From an uncultured Oscillospiraceae bacterium (GTDB lineage Bacteria; Bacillota; Clostridia; Oscillospirales; Acutalibacteraceae), in contig URJF01000066.1 of assembly GCA_900548085.1 (NCBI GenBank), positions 1 to 8,009 of the forward strand: a stretch of 8,009 bases of DNA, read 5' to 3'. Positions within the stretch are counted from its first letter, which is position 1. Each line of letters begins with the position of its first letter. The notes below the pieces were generated by a model. The model did no database searches. It was not told the origin of the DNA and saw only the letters and a program-made list of their open reading frames with translations. A program made the position numbers and the translations under genes. Shown here in pieces: positions 1 through 6,531 of this stretch.

Positions 1-651
1 ATTGTTGATGGCGCAGGTAACAGCGACGACATTAAGGCTCGTGTAAATCAGATTAAGTCTGCTATCGACGCATCTACATCTGATTTCGATAGAGAAAAGC
101 TCCACGAAAGACTTGCTAAGATGGCAGGCGGCGTTGCAGTCGTAAAGGTAGGCGCAGCTACAGAGACAGAAATGAAAGAAAAGAAGCTCCGTATCGAAGA
201 TGCCCTTGCAGCTACAAAGGCAGCTGTAGAGGAAGGTATCGTTGCAGGCGGCGGCGTTGCCCTTATCAATGCTATTCCGGCTGTAGAAAAGCTTCTTGAT
301 ACAGACGATGCAGATTATAAGACAGGTGTAAACATTGTGCTTAAGGCACTTGAGGAGCCTGTACGCCAGATTGCTGCTAATGCAGGTCTTGAAGGCTCTG
401 TAATCGTTGACAAAATTAAGAACAGCGAGCCGGGCTACGGTCTCAACTTTGCTACAAACGAGTATGTTGATATGATTAATGCCGGTATCGTTGATCCGGC
501 AAAGGTTACTCGTTCTGCTCTCCAAAATGCAGCTTCGGTAGCAGCTATGGTTCTTACCACCGAGTCCCTTGTTACTGACATAAAAGACCCACAGGCTGAC
601 GCAGCACAGGCAGCAGCTATGGCGGCAGCTCAGCAGGGCGGTATGTACTGA
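1..651 (+). CDS. groEL: Chaperonin GroEL (Hsp60), C-terminal part, 5' end outside the window
   Basis: GroEL is the 14-subunit ATP-dependent cytosolic folding chamber that works with GroES. The reading frame is open from base 1 and gives 217 residues, equivalent to roughly the last 40% of a ~540-residue protein: the end of the apical domain, the second intermediate-domain segment and the C-terminal equatorial segment. Diagnostic stretches are DFDREKLHERLAKMAGGVAV, VGAATETEMKEKK, the IEDAL segment whose Asp (codon 199-201) corresponds to the catalytic Asp398 of E. coli, EEGIVAGGGVAL, and DPAKVTRSALQNAASVA. An internal ATG at 121 is only a methionine inside the conserved LAKMAGG segment, so it is not the start. 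The tail is alanine/glutamine rich and ends GGMY instead of carrying a long GGM repeat. Lysine is mostly AAG and the codons look biased, as expected for a highly expressed gene. GroES is presumably upstream, outside the window. The identification is secure. Confidence 0.97.
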   Translation: MVDGAGNSDDIKARVNQIKSAIDASTSDFDREKLHERLAKMAGGVAVVKVGAATETEMKEKKLRIEDALAATKAAVEEGIVAGGGVALINAIPAVEKLLDTDDADYKTGVNIVLKALEEPVRQIAANAGLEGSVIVDKIKNSEPGYGLNFATNEYVDMINAGIVDPAKVTRSALQNAASVAAMVLTTESLVTDIKDPQADAAQAAAMAAAQQGGMY

Positions 652-674
652 TAAATAAAATATAATATATTTTG

Positions 675-704
675 ACGCACTCCTTTGGAGTGCGTTTTTT
701 CTTT
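675..704 (+). terminator. Intrinsic terminator after groEL
   Basis: A perfect 9-bp stem, ACGCACTCC (675-683) pairing with GGAGTGCGT (687-695) around a TTT loop, is followed at once by a run of T (695-700, then C and TTT to 704). It starts 23 bases after the groEL stop codon. This is a textbook Rho-independent terminator, and it separates groEL from the sugar operon, so the latter needs its own promoter. Confidence 0.93.
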
Positions 705-775
705 CCAAAATTTGTGTATATTTTTAGATAATTTTGCTCACCATAAGGATATAAAACATTTTTGGAGGAAATAAA
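701..775 (+). promoter_or_regulatory. Presumed promoter and leader of the maltodextrin operon
   Basis: This AT-rich stretch between the groEL terminator and the binding-protein start must hold the operon promoter if the terminator is efficient. No convincing consensus pair was found. The best candidate is TTTCCA (702-707) with TAGATA (725-730) at 17-base spacing, which is weak. TATAAA (750-755) lacks a good -35 partner and sits too close to the start codon. No recognisable catabolite-responsive element or MalR/LacI-type palindrome was seen. The ribosome binding site GGAGGAA (764-770) is strong and well placed before the ATG at 776. The promoter position is inference. Confidence 0.35.
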
Positions 776-2161
776 ATGAGTAATTCAAGAAAAATTATTT
801 CTGCCCTAACAGCATTTGTTTTGGTGTTGGCGGTGATAGTTACCGGATTTTCCGGCTGTAAAAAGTCCGAAAATAATCAATCTGCCGATACAGGCTCAAA
901 GAAAAAGGTGACCGTTCGCTATCTTAACTTTAAGCCGGAGGTAGCAGATGTGTACAAGGAGCTTGCAGAAGAGTACGAAAAAGAAACAGGAGTAAAGGTG
1001 ATTGTCCAAACAGCTGCTAACAATGAGTATGAGTCCACTCTTACTGCAAAAATGGCGACGGATGAAGCACCAACATTGTTCCAAATCAACGGTCCAAAAG
1101 GCTATGCAAATTGGAAGGATTATTGTGCCGATTTGAGCGATACAGAACTCTATAAGCATTTGACCGACAAAAATCTCGCAGTAACAGGCTCAGACGGTAA
1201 AGTCTACGGCATACCGTATGTGGTGGAAGGCTATGGAATTATCTATAACGATGCAATTTGCAAAAAGTATTTTGACTTAGAGAAAAAGGATACTAATTTC
1301 AAATCCATGGAAGATATTAACTCGTTCCAAAAACTGAAGGCGTTGGTTGAGGATATGCAAAAGCATAAGGATGAACTTGGTATAAAAGGTGTATTTGCTT
1401 CTACCTCGCTGAAGTCCGGAGAGGATTGGCGCTGGCAAACACATCTTGCCGATGTTCCTATCTACTATGAGTTTAAGAAAAATAATATTGACCTTACCTC
1501 CGATGATACAAAGGAGATAAAATTTGAGTATGCAAAGAATTTCAAAAACATCTTTGACCTCTATATAAATAATTCTGTAATTCAGCCGACACAGGTGGGC
1601 ACTAAGACAGTTACCGACTCAATGTCAGAGTTTGCTCTCGAGCAGTGTGCTATGGTGCAAAACGGAAATTGGGCTTGGAGTCAAATAAAAAATGTGTCCG
1701 GAAATAAGGTAACAGAGGATAATATAAAATTCTTGCCGATTTATACAGGTATTAACGGAGAAGAAAAGCAAGGACTCTGCATAGGTACAGAAAATTATTA
1801 CGCCGTCAATTCAAAGGCTACCGACGAACAGCAAAAGGCAGCCGAGGACTTTATTTATTGGCTCTATTCCTCAGATAAGGGCAAGTCGTATGTAACAAAC
1901 AAATTAGGCTTTATTGCTCCGTTTGACACCTTTACTGATGACGAAGCGCCTACCGACCCACTTGCAAAAGAAGTATCATCTTGGATGAAAAAAGACGGCA
2001 TAACTTCTATTCCGTGGTATTTTACCGTCTTTCCGTCACAGAATTTTAAGGACAATTTTGGTGCATCGTTGCTGAAGTATTCCCAGGGTAATAAAACTTG
2101 GGAGCAGGTTAAGTCGGATATGGTGTCGGATTGGAAAAAAGAGAGCGCTGCAACGGAATAA
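776..2161 (+). CDS. malE: Extracellular maltodextrin-binding lipoprotein of a CUT1 ABC importer (MalE/MsmE-like)
   Basis: Solute-binding protein that would capture maltooligosaccharides at the cell surface and hand them to the permeases encoded downstream. The 461 residues begin with a lipoprotein signal peptide: basic SNSRK, a hydrophobic stretch (about 7-24), then FSGC with the lipidated Cys at 28, followed by a Ser/Asn/Lys-rich linker (29-45). The mature part has the family-1 extracellular binding-protein pattern: an early strand VTVRYLNF (45-52), a helix ending in EYEKETGVKV, and hinge-region YGIPYVVEGYGIIYN (144-158). Aromatics that could stack on sugar rings include W218, W220, W299, W301 and W414. 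The start is fixed by GGAGGAA seven bases upstream. It is the first gene of the operon and is followed by a hairpin. The binding-protein class is sure; maltodextrin as the ligand is inferred from linked malQ and phosphorylase, and another alpha-glucoside is possible. Confidence 0.88.
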   Translation: MSNSRKIISALTAFVLVLAVIVTGFSGCKKSENNQSADTGSKKKVTVRYLNFKPEVADVYKELAEEYEKETGVKVIVQTAANNEYESTLTAKMATDEAPTLFQINGPKGYANWKDYCADLSDTELYKHLTDKNLAVTGSDGKVYGIPYVVEGYGIIYNDAICKKYFDLEKKDTNFKSMEDINSFQKLKALVEDMQKHKDELGIKGVFASTSLKSGEDWRWQTHLADVPIYYEFKKNNIDLTSDDTKEIKFEYAKNFKNIFDLYINNSVIQPTQVGTKTVTDSMSEFALEQCAMVQNGNWAWSQIKNVSGNKVTEDNIKFLPIYTGINGEEKQGLCIGTENYYAVNSKATDEQQKAAEDFIYWLYSSDKGKSYVTNKLGFIAPFDTFTDDEAPTDPLAKEVSSWMKKDGITSIPWYFTVFPSQNFKDNFGASLLKYSQGNKTWEQVKSDMVSDWKKESAATE

Positions 2162-2184
2162 AACCGCATTATAGACACAAAATA

Positions 2185-2211
2185 GTATTGCCTCGCTCAG
2201 CGGGGCAATAC
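2185..2211 (+). promoter_or_regulatory. Intergenic RNA hairpin between binding-protein and permease genes
   Basis: GTATTGCCTCGC (2185-2196) pairs with GCGGGGCAATAC (2200-2211) around a TCA loop: 12 pairs including one T-G wobble. It begins 24 bases after the malE stop and ends 7 bases before the AGGTG ribosome binding site of the next gene. There is no T run directly after the stem; the only one (2224-2228) lies 12 bases on and abuts the next start codon. It therefore looks less like a full terminator than a processing or mRNA-stabilising stem, or a partial attenuator, that would raise binding protein relative to permease. The structure is seen in sequence; the role is inferred by analogy with the E. 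coli malE-malF interval. Confidence 0.7.
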
Positions 2212-2218
2212 GACTCTC

Positions 2219-2223
2219 AGGTG
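2219..2223 (+). promoter_or_regulatory. Ribosome binding site of the first permease gene (AGGTG)
   Basis: AGGTG lies five bases before the ATG at 2229. It matches the right half of the full anti-Shine-Dalgarno complement (GGAGGTGA), so the short spacing is reasonable. It is clearly weaker than the GGAGGAA of the preceding gene. Confidence 0.65.
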
Positions 2224-2228
2224 TTTTT

Positions 2229-3074
2229 ATGAAAAATATATTAAAAAAATATTTTCCGTTGTTTCTTATGCCCACGTTGATTGCATTTATTTTTGCATTT
2301 GTTGTACCGTTTGTAATGGGTATCGGACTTTCGTTTACTAAATTTACCACCGTGACAAACGCTGTGTTTGTGGGACTGAAAAATTATAAGCAGATTTTTT
2401 CGGGCGACAGCGACTTTTTGTATTCATTGGGCTTTACCGCTGTTTTTGCATTGGTGTCCATTATTACTGTCAATGTGTTCGCTTTTGCACTTGCTTTGCT
2501 TTTGACCAGAGGGCTCAGAGGAACAAATTTTTTTCGCTCTGTGTTCTTTATGCCTAATCTGATAGGCGGTATTGTTTTAGGCTATATTTGGAATTTGTTG
2601 ATTAACGGTCTACTGGCGTCCTCGGGTGTTGATATTACATTTAGCGCTAAGTATGGCTTTTGGGGGCTGGTTGCACTGACTAATTGGCAGTTGATTGGAT
2701 ATATGATGGTTATTTATGTTGCCGGCCTCCAAAATGTGCCTCGTGACCTAATAGAAGCGGCAAAGATAGACGGAGCTTCACCCGCAAAAATTTTGTTTTC
2801 CGTAAAGATTCCTATGGTTATGCCCTCCGTAACAATATGTTCTTTTTTGACTTTGACAAATTCGTTCAAGATGTTCGACCAAAACCTTGCGTTGACCGCC
2901 GGAGCACCGGAAAAAAAGACGGCTATGCTAGCTCTTGATATTTATAACACATTCTATGGCAGAGTAGGATGGCAGGGAGTCGGACAGGCAAAGGCTGTAG
3001 TTTTCTTTATTATAGTTGCACTGCTTGCATTTATTCAGCTTAGAGCTACAGGCAGCAAAGAGGTGACACGTTGA
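2229..3074 (+). CDS. malF: Maltodextrin ABC importer permease, MalF-type
   Basis: Inner-membrane channel subunit of a CUT1 carbohydrate importer, expected to pair with the permease encoded next. The 281 residues show about six hydrophobic segments (roughly 9-33, 66-92, 104-125, 144-167, 197-212 and 254-271). The EAA loop that docks on the ATPase is present as LIEAAKIDGASPAK (174-187), with Glu176 and Gly182 in the conserved positions, followed by KIPMVMPS. The N-terminal half carries the family-typical GLKNYKQIF (49-57). At this length it lacks the N-terminal extra helices and large periplasmic loop of E. coli MalF (514 residues), which is normal for Gram-positive systems. The stop codon overlaps the next start by one base (TGATG), suggesting translational coupling. 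The family is sure; substrate is inferred from neighbours. Confidence 0.9.
   Translation: MKNILKKYFPLFLMPTLIAFIFAFVVPFVMGIGLSFTKFTTVTNAVFVGLKNYKQIFSGDSDFLYSLGFTAVFALVSIITVNVFAFALALLLTRGLRGTNFFRSVFFMPNLIGGIVLGYIWNLLINGLLASSGVDITFSAKYGFWGLVALTNWQLIGYMMVIYVAGLQNVPRDLIEAAKIDGASPAKILFSVKIPMVMPSVTICSFLTLTNSFKMFDQNLALTAGAPEKKTAMLALDIYNTFYGRVGWQGVGQAKAVVFFIIVALLAFIQLRATGSKEVTR
3060..3066 (+). promoter_or_regulatory. Ribosome binding site deciding the start of the second permease gene
   Basis: GAGGTGA lies inside the end of the preceding gene. It is 7 bases before the ATG at 3074 and 4 bases before an in-frame TTG at 3071. The ATG is preferred because it is the standard codon and gives a normal MKKRKN basic N-terminus; the TTG would add only one residue. 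Confidence 0.6.
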
Positions 3075-3904
3075 TGAAAAAAAGAAAAAATATTTTTTTG
3101 TATATAGTTCTGTCCGCACTTGCTCTTTTGTTTTTGGTGCCCATTATTCTTGTTGTGATAAATTCGTTTAAGTCACGGCTCTATATATCCTCATCACCGT
3201 TTTTTTTGCCGAACAGTGAGACTTTTGTGGGGCTTGAAAATTATATAAACGGTATTGCATCCTCCGGCTTTTTCAGTGCTGTGTTGCGTTCCTTTTTTAT
3301 CACTGTTGTTTCTGTTGCACTGATTATTCTGTTTACTTCTATGACTGCGTGGTATCTTGTGAGAGTGAACTCACGAATGTCAAAGTTTTTGTACTACTTG
3401 TTTGTTTTCAGTATGATTGTGCCGTTCCAGATGGTTATGTACACTATGACATTTGTGGTCAACAAAGTCAGCCTTAACAATGTTTTGGGCATAAATCTTG
3501 TTTATTTAGGCTTTGGTGCAGGATTATCTGTGTTTATGCTGTCGGGATTTATAAAGGGTATTCCGTTAGAGATAGAGGAGGCCGCTATGATAGATGGCTG
3601 TAATCCCATTCAGTCATTTTTCTTAGTCGTTATGCCGATATTAAAGCCGACCGCCATTACAGTAGCTATACTAAATACTATGTGGATATGGAATGATTAT
3701 CTGCTGCCGTATCTTGTTCTCGGTACGGACAACAAAACCTTGCCTGTCGCCATTCAGCTTGCTATGCAGGGCGCATACGGCTCTACCGATTACGGCGGAT
3801 TTATGGCTATGCTTGTGTTGGCTATTGTGCCTATTATTATCTTTTATGTTTTTTGCCAAAAATATATTATCCGAGGCGTTGTTGCAGGCGCAGTTAAGGG
3901 ATAA
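3074..3904 (+). CDS. malG: Maltodextrin ABC importer permease, MalG-type
   Basis: Second inner-membrane channel subunit of the importer. From the ATG at 3074 it has 276 residues, the usual size for MalG-like proteins. A basic N-terminus (MKKRKN) leads into a first membrane helix (about 7-30). Others lie near 70-96, 104-125, 139-160, 186-207 and 242-260, which fits six helices. The EAA loop is present as EIEEAAMIDGCNPIQ (166-180), with Glu169-Ala-Ala and Gly175, followed by MPILKPT. The family-typical FVGLENYING (51-60) and WNDYLLP (206-212) are also present. Its first base is the last base of the malF stop codon, and the ATPase gene follows after 15 bases. An in-frame TTG at 3071 is a less likely start. 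The family is sure; substrate is inferred from context. Confidence 0.9.
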   Translation: MKKRKNIFLYIVLSALALLFLVPIILVVINSFKSRLYISSSPFFLPNSETFVGLENYINGIASSGFFSAVLRSFFITVVSVALIILFTSMTAWYLVRVNSRMSKFLYYLFVFSMIVPFQMVMYTMTFVVNKVSLNNVLGINLVYLGFGAGLSVFMLSGFIKGIPLEIEEAAMIDGCNPIQSFFLVVMPILKPTAITVAILNTMWIWNDYLLPYLVLGTDNKTLPVAIQLAMQGAYGSTDYGGFMAMLVLAIVPIIIFYVFCQKYIIRGVVAGAVKG

Positions 3905-3919
3905 ACGAAAGGAACGCTT

Positions 3920-5032
3920 ATGGCTTCTATTACTATCAAGAATTTGAAAAAAACCTATGAGGACGGAATAGAGGTGATACACGGCATAAATTTGGAGATT
4001 AAGGATAAAGAGTTCGTTATTTTTGTCGGTCCGTCAGGCTGTGGAAAGTCCACTACGCTGCGTATGATAGCAGGCCTTGAAGACATTACCTCCGGCGAGT
4101 TGATGATAGGTGACAAAATAGTAAACGATGTTCCGTCGAAAGACAGAGACATTGCCATGGTTTTCCAAAGTTATGCTCTATATCCCCATATGACCGTGTA
4201 CAAAAATATGGCTTTTGCACTAAAACTTGCAAAAGAAAAAAAGGATGTAATCGACCAAAAAGTTCGCAAAGCAGCCAAAATGCTCGAAATAGAAGATTAT
4301 CTTGACAGAAAGCCAAAGGCTCTGTCCGGCGGTCAGCGTCAGCGTGTCGCTCTCGGCAGGGCAATGGTGCGCAATCCTGCAGTCTTTCTTTTGGATGAGC
4401 CGCTGTCTAATTTGGATGCAAAGCTGCGTACAGATATGAGAGCACGCATATCTATGCTCCACAAGGAGCTTCAAACAACATTTGTGTATGTTACTCACGA
4501 TCAGACAGAGGCCATGACTATGGCAGACAGAATTGTGGTTATGAAGGATGGATATATACTTCAGGTGGATACACCATCAAATCTCTATGATCACCCGTGC
4601 AATATGTTTGTGGCAGGTTTTATCGGCACGCCGGGTATGAATTTTGTAAAAGCAAAAATTATTGAGGCAGAAAAAAGATATTTTGCAGTCATAGATGAAT
4701 ATAAATTTCCACTGCCCGAAAATGCCCACAAAAATAATAATTTGGCACAATATGTCAACAAGGAGATAATTCTTGGTATCAGAGCCGAAAATCTCCATAT
4801 GAACAAAAAGTATGCTATGGACGGCAATAAAAATGCAATAAGTCTAAAGGTGGATTTGGCAGAAATGCTTGGCGCAGAAATATACCTACACGGCAAAATA
4901 GGTTCTGCCGATGCTGTTGCTAAGGTACGGTCGGAATATAAGGTAAACAGCGGCGATACCGTTACTCTCTATATGGACATGAAAAAGGTGCATCTGTTTG
5001 ATGCCGAAACAGAAGAAATTATTTTTGATTGA
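3920..5032 (+). CDS. malK: Sugar importer ATP-binding subunit, MalK/MsmK (UgpC) type
   Basis: Cytoplasmic ATPase that drives the importer by docking on the EAA loops of both permeases. The 370 residues contain the full nucleotide-binding domain: Walker A GPSGCGKST (37-45), Q-loop Gln83, signature LSGGQ (135-139), Walker B VFLLDE (155-160) with catalytic Glu160, D-loop SNLD (163-166) and switch His193. The C-terminal part (about 240-370) is the regulatory/TOBE extension typical of MalK/UgpC ATPases, marked by GIRAEN (286-291), and is close to the E. coli MalK length of 371. An AAAGGA ribosome binding site (3908-3913) lies six bases before the ATG. Many Firmicutes CUT1 systems borrow one shared MsmK encoded elsewhere; here an ATPase sits inside the operon, so it is probably dedicated, although it might serve other importers too. 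All catalytic motifs appear intact. Confidence 0.93.
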   Translation: MASITIKNLKKTYEDGIEVIHGINLEIKDKEFVIFVGPSGCGKSTTLRMIAGLEDITSGELMIGDKIVNDVPSKDRDIAMVFQSYALYPHMTVYKNMAFALKLAKEKKDVIDQKVRKAAKMLEIEDYLDRKPKALSGGQRQRVALGRAMVRNPAVFLLDEPLSNLDAKLRTDMRARISMLHKELQTTFVYVTHDQTEAMTMADRIVVMKDGYILQVDTPSNLYDHPCNMFVAGFIGTPGMNFVKAKIIEAEKRYFAVIDEYKFPLPENAHKNNNLAQYVNKEIILGIRAENLHMNKKYAMDGNKNAISLKVDLAEMLGAEIYLHGKIGSADAVAKVRSEYKVNSGDTVTLYMDMKKVHLFDAETEEIIFD

Positions 5033-5033
5033 C

Positions 5034-5037
5034 GGTG
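5034..5037 (+). promoter_or_regulatory. Ribosome binding site deciding the malQ start (GGTG)
   Basis: GGTG lies six bases before the ATG at 5044. It resembles the AGGTG used at 2219-2223 for the first permease. An in-frame TTG at 5029, overlapping the malK stop codon, would put this site inside the coding region and add five non-conserved residues, so the ATG is preferred. Confidence 0.5.
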
Positions 5038-5043
5038 TTTACT

Positions 5044-6531
5044 ATGTTTGATATTCGAGTCTCCGGTGTGTTACTGCCCGTTTTTTCCTTACCCGGTGAA
5101 TATGGAATCGGTACTTTTGGCAAAAGTGCTTATGATTTTGTTGATTTCCTTAGAGAAAGCGGACAGAGATATTGGCAGATTTTACCCCTGTGTCCCACCG
5201 GATATGGAAATTCTCCTTATCAGAGTATTTGTTCCTTTGCCGGCAATCCGTTTTTCTTAGATTCCATTCTTTTATGTCGTGACGGCTTTTTATCTCCACG
5301 ATTTGCGGAGGAACGAATTAAAAACAGCGGCAGAGTGAATTATGACTATTTAGAAAAGAGCCAAAGAGCATTTTGCGAAGATATATATAATTGCTCGCTG
5401 AACAATTTGCCCGATGATTATGAGTTGTTCTGCAGTAAAAACGCCTTTTGGCTTGATGATTATTGCCTTTTTTTCGCCTTAAGAGAATACTTCGGCGGCA
5501 ACCCCTTTTATGAGTGGTACACAGGGCTGAAAATGCACCAACCCGACGCCCTTTCTCTTTTCTCTGAACGGTTGGAAAAAGAAATAAATACCCAAAAAAT
5601 TATACAATATCATTTTTATTCTCAGTGGAGCAGGCTGAAAAAGTATGCGAATGACAACGGTGTTTTTATCATCGGTGATGTTCCCATATATGTTTCTGCC
5701 GACAGCTCGGACATTTGGGCACACAGTGACGAATTTGATCTTTTGCCTAACAGAGTGCCCCGTGAGATTGCAGGTTGTCCCCCTGACTATTTTTCACTGG
5801 ACGGACAATTGTGGGGTAATCCTGTTTATGATTGGAATACTCAGCGTGACAACAATTATAAATGGTGGAAAAGTCGCTTTGCTCACAATTTCAGCTTGTA
5901 TGACGGAGTACGAATAGACCATTTTCGTGGCTTTGAGTCCTACTATTGCATAAAGTACGGAAGCAAGAATGCAAAGCACGGCGTATGGCGAAAAGGTCCC
6001 GGAAAAATCTTTTTTGATGAGATAAAAAAAGATTTCCCCACTGACAGAATAATAGCGGAAAATCTCGGTTTTCTTACTCCGGCTGTAGATGATTTGTTGG
6101 AATATTGCGGCTTCCCGGGTATGAAGGTACTCCAATTTGCATTTGATTCCGGCGAAGATAACTTGCTTTATAATCCACGCAGTTATCCTAAAAACTCTGT
6201 AGTATATACAGGTACTCACGACAATGATACTATTATCGGCTGGGCAGACCATGCACCAAAAGAGGATGTCGCACTTGCTATGAATACTCTCGATGCCGAA
6301 GACAATGACGCCTTAGCCGAAAATATGATGATGTCCGCTATGAATTCGGAGTCCGATACCTGTATCCTAACTATGCAGGATTTGCTGCATTTGGGGAGTG
6401 ATGCTCGCATTAACACGCCGTCTACTGTGGGCAATAATTGGCAGTGGAGACTGAAAAGTAATCAAATAAATTCGTCCTTGTCTCATCATTTGCTTGATAT
6501 GACAAGGCTCAGCGGAAGGGCGATATTATGA
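5044..6531 (+). CDS. malQ: 4-alpha-glucanotransferase (amylomaltase, GH77)
   Basis: Cytosolic enzyme that transfers 1,4-alpha-glucan segments between maltodextrins, releasing glucose and building chains long enough for the phosphorylase. From the ATG at 5044 it has 495 residues, typical of the short bacterial amylomaltases (about 500) and unlike the ~690-residue E. coli form. The N-terminus SGVLLPVFSLP then YGIGTFG is characteristic. Catalytic residues are all visible: nucleophile Asp292 in RIDHFRGF, acid/base Glu339 in IAENLG, and stabilising Asp393 in GTHDND. Substrate-site motifs PIYVSADSSDIW and GQLWGNPVYDW (254-264) are also present. It begins 11 bases after the malK stop, and its own stop overlaps the next start as ATGA, so it is part of the same transcript. 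A TTG at 5029 would give 500 residues. No truncation or frameshift is seen. Confidence 0.95.
   Translation: MFDIRVSGVLLPVFSLPGEYGIGTFGKSAYDFVDFLRESGQRYWQILPLCPTGYGNSPYQSICSFAGNPFFLDSILLCRDGFLSPRFAEERIKNSGRVNYDYLEKSQRAFCEDIYNCSLNNLPDDYELFCSKNAFWLDDYCLFFALREYFGGNPFYEWYTGLKMHQPDALSLFSERLEKEINTQKIIQYHFYSQWSRLKKYANDNGVFIIGDVPIYVSADSSDIWAHSDEFDLLPNRVPREIAGCPPDYFSLDGQLWGNPVYDWNTQRDNNYKWWKSRFAHNFSLYDGVRIDHFRGFESYYCIKYGSKNAKHGVWRKGPGKIFFDEIKKDFPTDRIIAENLGFLTPAVDDLLEYCGFPGMKVLQFAFDSGEDNLLYNPRSYPKNSVVYTGTHDNDTIIGWADHAPKEDVALAMNTLDAEDNDALAENMMMSAMNSESDTCILTMQDLLHLGSDARINTPSTVGNNWQWRLKSNQINSSLSHHLLDMTRLSGRAIL

Noticed and set aside
661..666. Perfect TATAAT, a -10 consensus, between groEL and its terminator
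   Set aside because: No -35 element lies at suitable spacing (it would fall at the end of groEL), and transcription from it would run straight into the terminator at 675-704. It is part of an AT-rich stretch.
657..673. AT-only palindrome AAAATATA-A-TATATTTT just before the terminator
   Set aside because: With only A-T pairs and a one-base centre it is too weak to form a useful hairpin, and such palindromes arise easily by chance in AT-rich gaps. The GC-containing stem next to it explains termination.
896..1159. Minus-strand open frame opposite the binding-protein gene
   Set aside because: Rich in Cys, Phe and Ile as expected from antisense reading of a lysine-rich gene, with no known motif; the plus-strand gene explains the region.
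5029..5043. TTG at 5029 as the malQ start, overlapping the malK stop codon
   Set aside because: It adds MTVFT, which is not part of the conserved MalQ N-terminus, and it would place the GGTG site inside the gene. The ATG at 5044 is preferred, though not proven.
5794..6252. 152-codon open frame on the minus strand inside malQ
   Set aside because: It lies wholly within a gene whose catalytic motifs are intact, has no ribosome binding site context noticed and no recognisable protein family; it is a shadow of the malQ coding sequence.
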